Source: Shinisaurus crocodilurus
Lineage: Eukaryota; Chordata; Lepidosauria; Squamata; Shinisauridae
Assembly: GCA_021292165.1 (NCBI GenBank)
Contig: CM037880.1
Span: forward strand, 28,480,232 to 28,544,231
DNA: 64,000 nt
Direction: 5' to 3'
The translations under genes and the position numbers were made by a program. The notes beneath the pieces were generated by a model. It made no database searches, was not told the origin of the DNA, and was given only the letters and a program-made list of their open reading frames with translations. Shown piece by piece: positions 42,239 to 53,200 of this stretch (the first letter of the stretch is position 1; every line of letters starts with the position of its first letter).

Positions 42239-45200
42239 GTAAATCATGCAAAATCCCCCCTCTCCCCCGCCGTAGTCAGCAACTGTTGTTGGCGCGATCC
42301 AAAGCCCTGCTCCTTTCCCAGCGCCTTCTGGAGCTCTGGCATCCCCTCCCGGCCCCCCTGGCTTCATCCAACTCTCTCCCCTCCAAGTATCCAAGCCCTG
42401 CCCTCCCCCGATCTCTTATTAGTAGTTTAGGGCGCAATCCTATGCGTGCTTAGACATTAAAAAAAAAAAGTCGTACAACTCCCAGCATGCCCCAGTCAGC
42501 ATGCTGGTAGTTGTGTAGGACTTTTTTTTCTGGCTAAACACGCATGGGATTGCGCCTTTAGATTAGGAAGCTGCCCCCTCCCCCCTTTTGTGGGACTGTT
42601 ATGGCAACAACGACAACATCAAAAGTACATCTGAGTTGGGCAGTGGGTTAGGCTGCAATTCTATATGCATTTACCCGGGAGTAAACCTCATTGAACTCAG
42701 TGGAGCTGACTTCTGAGTAGACGTGCCTAGAATTGCACTGTTAGTCTCCCATTAAGCTCAGGGAAGCGTTAAAGAAATAACGATTTTATGCACCCTTACC
42801 TGGGAGTGAGTGCCATTGAGCCATGTGGGGCTTACGCCGGAGTAAGCATGCACAAGGACTCGGCTCCATGAGTGTGTGTATTCACGGACAGTGATAGACA
42901 GTGTCTCTTCACATACAGTGCGATCCTCTGCGTGTGTGCGCGCCTGTGCGTGTGCTGTGTCTTGGAATGCACCCTTAATGGAGATTAGTTACCCATTTAA
43001 AATATATTCATTTTTCCTCTATCGATGCATGTTTAGTAGGGATTCTAATATGTGTATTCTAATAGTCTATTCACCATTACCCTAAGAGTATAATATTTCT
43101 TCCAGCCATAATCCCCTGATCTCTAGGGTTGCTACCTTCCTCCCACCCCCACCCCGCACATAGGGGCCTTGTACTTTGGTAGAAATCCAATAGATTTCGC
43201 TCCTGCTCCCTGCACTGAATCTCCATGCTGTGGGAAAGTTGCACATGTCCGAATTTTGACCTCTCCCACAGCTGGTAAAACTTCTATGGCAATAGGCGGT
43301 AGCCCTGCTAGGTACTATCCTATTTGAAAAACCACGTTTTCATAGATATTAACTGATGGGAATGAAATCCAGCTCCCTAGTTCTGTGTTCACAGTCACTG
43401 ATGTGTACTATCAAGTAGGCGGAATCATTTGCCACCCTGATTTGGAGGTTTACAACAGGCTTCTCAAAAAGATGTACGCAATCTTAAATATGCTAGTTTC
43501 TATCCAAAGGTACTTTAAATTCAACAGTATAGGTAATAAATTGAGCGGTCTCCTGAATAACTTGTACAGCATAATCCTATGCATGTTTATACAGAAGTAA
43601 GTAATACAGTGTTCAGTGATGCTTACTCCCAGGTAAGTGTGCATAGGATTGCACTGTTAGTCATATTACATTTAATGTATTAATTGATTAAGGGTGCAAT
43701 CCTATGCAAAATTAGGCAGGAAAAAAGGCCTAGCTGGCTGGGAATGCTGGCAGTTGTAGGACTTTTTTCTGTCTAAACATGCATAGGGTTCCTCCCTAAA
43801 TTGACCAAATGTGCATGTGAAAAAAGGGGAATAGTTCCAAAGGAGAGGTAGGCATCCTGGTGCCCTCCAGATGTTTTGGACTACAACTCCCATAATCCCT
43901 GGCCATTGGCCATTCTGGCTGGGGCTGATGGGAGTTGTAGTCCAACACATCTGGAGGGCACCAACTTATCTACACACTTTTCTAAATTGGGAGGGAGGGA
44001 AGCATATTTTTTTTCATCTTAGAAGCCGCATTTCCCCTTTTTCCTTTGTAAGAAAAACTTCCTGTGCATAGGCCAATACAGTCATGCCTTGGATTGAGAG
44101 CATAATTCGTTCCGGAAACGTGCTTGTAATCCAAAACACTCTTATATCAAAACAAGATTCCCCAAAAAAAATTTATACAGAGATTTTTAATTTAAGCCGT
44201 ACTTGTATTGCAAGACGTCGCTTGTATATCAAGTCAAAACATTTTAAATAAATATTTAAAAATTTGCTTGTCTTGCAAAATGCTCTCAAACCAAGTTACT
44301 TGCAATCCAAGGTATTACTGTATACACTTAATACAGTAACAATAACACTTCAAGCCAATGGGACCTACAAGTACTTCTGCTTAACTGGATTGTACAGCAT
44401 TCATGCCCCTGCTCTTACGGGGATAATTTCATGTCACTACCCCAACTAAAATCTGAAACAATTCTATAAAGATTCTAGCATGTTAGGAGACCATATTCTG
44501 GAATGGGTTAAGTATCACTTTGAAAGATTCAATTTATAGGTACCGGTAATAAATTTGTTAGAGGGAATGTCTTTCCTAAGATGGCGCTTGCTAACTGCAC
44601 TTCTTATGTGTACTTACATTGTACAAAATTTCTGCAAGTACTTGCCTTAAAACCTTAAAATATTTAAAGGTGTGGGTTTTTTAAAAAATTAATTGGGATA
44701 AACTGTTTAGCTGATTGAAGTTTTAAGATATCTAACCATTTCATCTGCTAAAGTTGCAGAATTGTGCACACTTACTTGTGAGTAAGCTCCATTGAACACA
44801 GTGGGACTTGCTTCTGAGTAAACATTCATAGGATTGCACTGTAAACATTGTATCCCTAGTAATGCATGTTGCTGGTGGCAAGGACATCTCTAAGTCTAAG
44901 AGCTTCATACCAAAAACATCGCGTGGATGAGAATCACAAGACACATCTCTCTTGCCTTTCACTTCCACAAGATATAGAGATGGCTTTAAAAGCAGTTTAG
45001 AAAATTGCTAGTGGCTGCTAGTCAGGATAGATATATGCTACCTCCAGGATCACAGGCACCATGCTTTTTAATACCAACTGTTCCCACTGTTGGGGAACAG
45101 AGGACTATTTCCCTTTGCTTGTGGGTTTCCCGTGGGCAGCTGGTTGGCCCCTGTGGGAACAGAATGCTGGACTAGATAGGCCTTTGGTCTGATCCAGCAG

Positions 45201-48200
45201 GACTCTTCTGAACTTTCTTCTGAACTTCATTCTCAAACCTCCCATAGATTCCTGCCTCTGCCTTCTCTTGGACTGACTTGGCCCTGTGTGGTTGGTTCAG
45301 GGGAAGAGAAAGAGAGCCTCTGCTTTTTCTGTAGTAGTAGGTGATCACTCGTGACTGAGTAAGATTGTCTTCCAGAATAAAAATTTACAAAAAGAAAATT
45401 ATAAAAAGAGGAAATTCTAAAAAATTGTGTAGACTCTAGCGATGAGTCCGTAAGTGACTGTGGAGGCCAATTCTAGATCCATACAGCTTCCCACAGTGAG
45501 GACACAGGTTACCAGATGGAAGATGGTCCTGTAAAGGATTCGTTTGACGTGCTTTTCGCTTAGCACGTTTCTCCCTTTCACCTTGCACTTGGGCTTCTTC
45601 AAAGTCCATAGAACCTTTGTGAAAGGCCAACCTCCAGTTAGATGGTTCATGGGCCAGAGTTTCCCAGTTTTCGATGTTTATGTTGCATTTTTTTAGATTA
45701 GCCTTAAGAACATCTTTAAACCTTTTATACTGACCACCAATATTCCGCTTTCCATCCTTGAGTTGGGATGCACACAACTTTTCAGGGCACTTCTGTTTAT
45801 TTTCTGAAACTGCCCAGGTGTCCCAGACTCCCTTTGGCCACAAAAGGAAGATCTTGCAGCACCTGTTGCAAAATGAGAGATTTGTTTTGGAAAGGGAAAT
45901 GTCTCCTGCACGAGCTACCTAGACTGCAAGGTTAGAGGTCTGAAGCTCTTGTCAAGAATTAACCTGTACCAAACCCTTGGAGGCTGCAGTCATAAGCATG
46001 CTTACTAATCCTAAGCACACTTAGGGCACTATCCTATGCAAGTTTCAACAGAAAAAAGGCCTACAACTCCCAGCATGCCCCAGCCAGGCATGCTGGGAGT
46101 TGTAGGACTTTTTTTCTGGTGAAACTTGCATAGGATTGTGCCTTCACTTCCCAGCTTCTGACTAACCGTGCTTAGGCATGCACTGTTTTAGTTCTGTGAA
46201 ACAGTTTCTGACTTTTCCACCCTGCTCCATGCATTGTTTTTAGGAGGGCAGCACACTTATGCTGGCTGGGGATTATGGGAGGTGTATTCCAATACATTTC
46301 GAGGGCACCAAACTGGAGAAGGCTGCTATATAGGCTAAACTTCCAGAAACAGGGGTAGAGGCCCCTCGTTTTCAGGGCTTTGGATGACCCAGGAGCATCA
46401 TTTAGATAGGAGAAATGGGGAGGTGGGGTGTCATTCTTTCCCTGCACCGGCCTACCAGTCCAAATTGTGAGTCATTTTTCCTCATGCTCCCATATGTCTT
46501 GTCAAGTTGTTGCTTCTGTAGATTGAGTGGCTATTGTCACACACAGTTGAGTGGGCCTATAGTAGGTCAACCTTCCCTAACCTGGTGTCCTCCAGATGTG
46601 TTGGACTACAACTCCTAGCATCCCCAAGCCAGCATGGCTGCTGGGAGTTGTAGCCCAGCACATCTGGAGGCCTCCAGGCTGGAGAAGATATGCGTGCCAA
46701 AAGGCCCAAACGTTTGTTGTTGATTTTTTAAATATAAGCGTGTGACTGACCTTTGTGAATTACATTGTCATAGTTCTTGCAGCATACCAAAGTAACCACA
46801 ACAAATGATGTTAACGTACACTGGAGGGTTTTCTTCTTCAGTTTGCTCTTGGATTTATCCAAGAGCGGACCTTTAAGCCTTACTGAGAATTTGTGACCCA
46901 CACACAGAAATCTAAAATGGTGCCCCTGTACCCCTTCCCATATAGCATTTCCCCCCACCTTTACAATGTCGCTGTGCTAAAAGCATTATGGAAAATAGCC
47001 ATTCATCCTATCACTTAAAGAGAATCTTTGCCAATACAGTTCCTCAAAACGGGCCTAGTTCTGGTAATACCATGCCAGGCAGACATCTGCAACATTCCTG
47101 CATTTTCCAGGAGCAGGACTAGGTCTTCACCCAGTATTTAAAATGTAAATCTGCCTAAAGTACAGGAATATTATCTCCTTTTCCTATTTTAGGGACATAG
47201 TAGAAAATTCTGTAAAATCAATGGGTTGGATCCAGACTTAAGTCATACTTAGAGTATGACTTAAGTCTGGATCTAATCCATCATGTTATCATTTTGACCA
47301 CATAACATACCTGATTTCCCAGCCAAGTGTCTTAACAAAGTTGCAGCATCTTCTGCAGAATTCTTCTACTCAGAAAGCTACCATTGTAGTTACTTCTGTG
47401 GATTCAGTCCCACATACTTTCAATGCAGAATGAAGTACTACTGAATATATAGTCCATGTACATTTCTGTCCCAGTTGGTTCATTACTGTACTGCTTGTAT
47501 GCTACAGACCCTTGCTGGCAGCACTAGCCTGGGTTTTGACTTGCTTTCTCTGAAACAACAGTGAACAATGGAAGACTATCCCATATAGTCTTTTGTGGAT
47601 TGTTTTCCACAGTCATGCAATTACAGACAAAGTGGCATTCTAACCTTGAACTTTTGCCCGGATGGACCGTGAAATGATCCCTTCTAGCATCCTCTCATGA
47701 AAGCTGTCCAAGGGACATTCAGCCAAGGCTGCGGCTGTTCCAGCACTAGTTTAGAACAGAGCACATACTAATGTTTGAAGGCCTGAAGTAGAATTCCATG
47801 TTCTTGTTATAAAACTAAAAAGGCCTAGGAATCCCCATGTGATCTGGTTCACCCGCTACCGCATCGGGTGAAGGTGTGTGTGTGTGTGTGTGTGTGATCG
47901 AGCCAGATGCAACCTAGGAAGACTCCTGCAGCAAAATAGATTATCAGTACATGGCCAAAATCTGGGATTTTCTAGGACTTGAGGCCAGAGAGAGATTTTC
48001 ACTCTGATGTCTTTTTGTTTGTTTGCTTTGTTTGCTTTATTTTTGCTTAACCCCTTTAGATCATTTTGCAGTCACCAGGCTTCATGCTAAAGCAGGGGTG
48101 GGGAACCTCCGGCCCAGGGCCAAATCCAGCCTGCCATGGCCCTTTCCCAGGCCCCACCCCCTTTCCCCCAACCATTGACTGTTTGGTGGTTTTCCAGCTT

Positions 48201-50229
48201 TTGTGCAGTTTTCCCCCCTACTCTAAAAGGTTGAGATGCCTCTCCGAAGCCTTACTTACTGGCAGTAAAAACTTTAAGCTACAATAGGCTGGTGTTTTTT
48301 GTATTTTTGGCCTCACCCATTTTGCCTTTGGTGCTGCCCCTTTTTCTTCAGCCCCATGCACCACTGGAATGTGGTCCCTGACTGCTTCTCTGAAATTAAA
48401 TTTGGCCTTTTGGCTGTAAGAGATTCCCCACCCCTCTACTAAAGGATCCAGTCATGATCAGATGCCTAGATTTTTATGGCTCTGCTCCCACCGAACACCT
48501 TGTCAGTGGTTGCTGTTAAACACAGATAACGTGGTAGTAAATAACGTGGTATAAATTTAGGGCAAACAAAATGCTGATTCTGATGGAATTTTATCTGTTT
48601 TACAGATTTCAGATGATTGGCCCGGATATAGTTTGGATCTGTTTTCATACCCACAGCATTACTATGGAGATCTTGACTATGTGCTCATACCACATGGCAT
48701 CATTGTTGACAGGTGAGGATTTGTGAGTATGGCACATATGAAAGCTAAATGTTCAGTTCCTCCAATGCAGGAACTACCCATTGGTTTGACAGCAAGGATT
48801 AAACAATGGTCTGCTTGTGAAAATAATGGCATCCCTATTTAGACTCTGGTATGTCAGTTCAGTTGAAATCAGGGAGATGTACTTCCAAATAATTGTATTT
48901 AGGATGGAGACCCACCAGAGAAAGTGTTATCAATTTCACATTTAAACAACTGTGTGTGGGGGAAGTACTTTCCTTGTACTGAATGGATGAGTAGAGACAT
49001 TCAAGGTTCAGTTCCTTTTTGCATTTTCTGTACTGAACAAGTATGGATTTTAGTGGTTCTGTTGTTGTGATTTGTTTAAACTAGATACAGACACCTGTCC
49101 TTTTTAATGGGGCATGGTTATCATTTTGGTTAAAACGAACATTGTCTATGGCTCAGTTCAGACATCATGTCAAGCCGTGGTTTTGCACTAACCATGCTTT
49201 AGAACCCAAACCATGGTTTGAGCTTCCAGATGTACAGCAGGCAGGGATGTTGAAGAGTCCTTGTCCTCGAGTCACGAGTCGAGTCACGAGTCTTTGGACT
49301 CGAGTCGAGTCTCGAGTCCAAGGTCCAAAATGGTGACTCGAGTCCCGTCACTCCCAAAGCGGCGGCCCATGGAGGGAGCGGGAGGGTCTCCGCGAGAGGA
49401 AGAAGAGCTGCCCTTCCTCCCGCGGAGACCCTCCCGCTTCCTCCATGGGCCGCCGCCGCCCCCACTTACCATGGGCAGGTCCTTCCCTCGTCCCTGCTCC
49501 TGCCGCCGCCTCTGCCGCACCAGGGATGCATTACGAGCCTTCCCTGGGTTTGTAGTTCTCTGCGGCGGTGGCGCAGCCCGATCTCGCTCTTCTGAGCGGC
49601 GCGGAGAGTGTTCTCCATGCCGCTCGAGTTGCCGCCTGCCGCCGCCTCGCTGTCTCGCTGCCACCCGCTCTAAGAGCGGCGGTGGCCAAGCGCGCCGGAG
49701 CAGGGTCCCGGCGCGTCACTTCCGGCGTGTGATGGCGGCGGCGTGGCGTGCGATGGCAGCAGCTGCGAGCGGGTGGTGGCGAGGGAGGCGGTGACGTGAG
49801 CGGTGGCAGCGGTGGCAGAGTCCTTGGGCTCGAGTCCCGAGTCGAGTCTTGAGTCCCATTGAAAAAATTGGGACTCGAGTGGGACTCGAGTCAGAGGGGG
49901 GACTCAGTCGGACTCGCGAGTCGAGTCGTCGAGTCCGAGTCCCCATCCCTGACAGCAGGCAAACCATGGTTTAGAGCTGCTTGTCCAGTTTCATTTTCTG
50001 CTCTCTCCACTTGGCAGTGAATGCAGGAACCTATAGTTTCCATAGTGCAGTGGCTGTAACTCTGGTTTGTCAGTCAATTCAGATATCCGACTAAACTATA
50101 GTTAACATTGTCATGTCCCAGCAAGAGGATTCCTGCTCAAATGAGGACCTGGAGGTCTTAGTAACTGACAATGGCCAAGAACTTTCCATGCCAGCATTGC
50201 AGGAGGAGCCTGGGGAAGGCTGCCAAGGT

Positions 50230-50266
<37 letters not shown>

Positions 50267-53200
50267 GATGCGAGCTTCACTTCAGACGTTGAGGCGGAAC
50301 AACCATCCAGCCCCGGGAGTGATGACTACTGAAGAGGCAGGCCTCCGAAGAAGTGCATGATTGCAGCAAAGGGCTCCTTATGAGTAAAGGGCTCTTCATG
50401 TGTAGGGGTGCTCCTCACAAGGAGGACTTCTTCCAGGAGCTTCTAATGAGCACAGTTAAACCTTGGCTGGGGTTCTGGCAGCTCCTGCTTAAAAGCCTCA
50501 GTTCCAGGCTGGGAGTACTGCTGGAACAATACCTTACTACTAGCTCCTGTGCCTTGAACCCTTGTTTTCTTGTCCTTGCTCCATGACGGAACCTCTGTGC
50601 TACTGACCTTTGGCTCCTGCTTGACTCTGCTTCTTGGACTGTGTGTGTGTTTGACTGCTGATCTGTTTGAACCTTGGCTGCACCTCAGATCTTTCTCTTG
50701 GAACTTTCCTTCTTGCCTAGTAGTACTGAGCCTTTGACCATTACCTGTTTACTGACCACTCCTGCCTTGAACTGCCCTCTTGCTGGACTGATACCTCTGT
50801 GCTTGACCTTTTGTTTGTTTTGCCATTGGATTTGCCCTGACACTGAGTCTGACCCAGCAACAGTAGGGCAAGCATAAACCGTGGCTTGCAAATCCATTTA
50901 AAACCAGGATTTCCGATTCTGACTTGCATTCAGGCATCACATCAAATCTGAATTATATGTCTTTAACCATGGTGTGGCATGATGTCTGAATTGCGCTTAT
51001 CAGAACTGAAAAATTAAATTTAGAGTTGTGAACCCACTTTTAAGATTATTTGCCAACCATGTGGTGGTGTGATCTTGTGGGTTAGCGTACTGGGCTAGGA
51101 CCAGGGAGACCCGAGGGTCAGATCCCCACTCAGCCATGAAGCTCACTGGGTGACTTTGGGCCAGTCACCATCTCTCAGCCTAACCTACTTCATGGGGTTG
51201 TTGTGAGGATAAAATGTGGGGTGTTGAATCATATATGCCACCTTCAGCTCCTTATAGGAGAGGCGGGTTATAAGATAAATAAATAAATACACAAATACAA
51301 TATTACGTCCGCTCTTTAATTCATCTGTTACATTTGCATCTTGCTCTGCATCCAAGGAAAATAGTGCAGTGTTTATAGCCTCACAATAGCCCTGTGAGAT
51401 AGGCACGTCAGTGCTGGGTTTTTGAACCAGGATTTGGAGGGCCCTTGGGCAAGGCCCCCCTCAATGGACCCCTTCCCTCAGTGAGGACCTTCTCACCACC
51501 ATTGTCTTCAGCTGCTCTTGCTCCTCTACTTATCATTGCTACTGCTTGCTTGACAGTCAGAGAACCAGGGAGCAAGTAGACAGTAGCATCTTCTGCTCCT
51601 CCTCCTCATCACCGCCATTGTCTGGGCCAGAGTGAGAGGCAGGTGGACAAGCAGGTTGCAATGGTGAAGAGGAACAGCAAGTCTAGGGAGCTCTTGTCAG
51701 TGGGCCTCTCCTGGCGTGTTGGCCCTTGGCAGGTGTTCAACCATGTCTACCCTTGATACTGGCCCTGTCGGAGACGGTGACATTCCCAAGGCAACCCAGT
51801 GAGTTTTATAGCTGAGCGGGCATTTATACTTGAGTTTCCTACATCCAAGCCTAATGGTATATAGCCACTGCACGACGCTTTAAATATAAATACTGGACTT
51901 GAGAACTTGTTTACTTTATATATCAGGTTTAAAATAATAGAAATTCAAAAAATATCTGACTTAAGTATAGCTTTGTTCTCGGTGATGAGTGTGCACTGCT
52001 GAGCTGTCATCCAGAATGCAGTTTAAATACTTACGTAATTGCTGAGGTGCCCTGAATGTTAATGCTGAAATGGCCTAAGGGCCAAAATGTCACAAGAAAT
52101 AACTCAAGGTGCATGGTTGTAATGCTCAGAATAGTTAAAGGGTGAAAAAAGAGGAGATCTTAAAGACCATGTTGACACCTCTTCCTGTATAAAAATAACA
52201 GCAACCTGAGGCACCTGTGCCCTTTACTGGATAATCAACATATTTTAAATATCTGAAGTAGAAGCCTGAGAAAAGGAGCTTCACTTTGAAAGAGGAGTCT
52301 TAAATTATGCTGTGTAAGTAAAACCACTTACAGTGTGAAAATGGGGAGCTTCCTGCTCTTGATGGGGTTGCACTCCATCTGAAGGAGCAGGGGCATAGTC
52401 TGATGGTGCTCCTCGATTCTACCTTCTCACTAGAGGCCCAAGTGGCTGCAGTGGCATGGAGCCCCGTTTTCCAGCTTCAGCTGATTCGACAGTTACGGCA
52501 GTTCCTGGGCAGGGATAGCCTGGCCACTGTAATCCATGCCCTCGTAAATGCCTAGTTAGACTGTTGTAATGCACTCTACATGGGGCTGCCCTTGAAGATG
52601 GTTCAGAGACTGCAGCTTGTGCAAAATACAGCTGTGCGGGTGTTGACTGGTTCAGCGGTACAAAACCCATATATCCTTGGTTCTTAAAGAGTTGCTCTGG
52701 CTGCCTATCTGTCACCAAGCCCAATTCAAGGTGCTGGTTTTGATGTATAAAGCTCTAACCGGTGTAGGATCTGGCCACCTAAAGAAGTGTCTCTCCACTC
52801 CATCCCACCCATGACATGAGATCTGCAGGGGAAATCCTTTTGGTTATACCATCATCAAATGAAGTTCAGACTTCTGGAACTCGTAACAGGACCTTCTTGG
52901 CGATGGCACCCTGGCTGTAGAATGCCCTTCCCCTGGAGGTTAGACAGGTGCCAACACTGGCTAGGTTTCAGTGCCATGTGAAAGCCATTCTTTTCTGCCA
53001 GGCCTTTTAACAGTTGGGCCTGTGTATCAGAGCAGAATAGTTGAAAGGCAGTGCGTATTGAATTTGACACTAATTTGACTTTTGTGTATTGTATGTATTG
53101 TATCTTTTTAATAAGGAATTGTCTAATTCAGCTAATTGCTGGCAGTGCAATGCAGGAAATGCTTCTTTTAAACATGTGTTCTGACAATGTCAGAGCTTCT

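Larger units (their letters stand above)
41790..42260 (+). promoter_or_regulatory. CpG island and 5' end of PRTFDC1
   Basis: A CpG-dense block overlapping the PRTFDC1 start codon and exon 1. The transcription start is not resolved. It contains opposing GAG and CTC trinucleotide tracts (41950-42030). Confidence 0.75.
42239..48605 (+). other. PRTFDC1 intron 1
   Basis: A 6.4-kb intron filled with MITEs, a LINE end and a hAT element. Stretches without a recognised feature are 42870-43560, 43980-44070, 44330-44755, 45215-45335, 46150-46565 (except a hairpin remnant near 46240-46330), 46690-47215 and 47290-47870. Confidence 0.6.
49150..50996. mobile_element. Long-inverted-repeat element, split by two insertions
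   Basis: Outer ends CAGTTCAGACATCATGTCAA and GGCATGATGTCTGAATTGCG are inverted repeats, with AACCATGG-type sub-terminal arms. It was interrupted by the hAT element at 49242-49951 and by an LTR-like insert at about 50109-50870. Confidence 0.65.

Noticed and set aside
41718..42430. Several long open frames on both strands around the PRTFDC1 start
   Set aside because: They are produced by GC-rich, trinucleotide-repetitive CpG-island DNA; only the 42173-42238 segment continues into real exons.
45436..45843. Host C2H2 zinc-finger gene
   Set aside because: One finger at the end of a retrotransposon-type sequence, with a second dispersed copy at 61.4 kb sharing the same 3' tail.
49261..49794. 177-codon open frame inside the GC-rich hAT core
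   Set aside because: Arises from GAGTC arrays and GC-rich DNA; Arg/Ser/Pro-rich on all frames, with no family resemblance.
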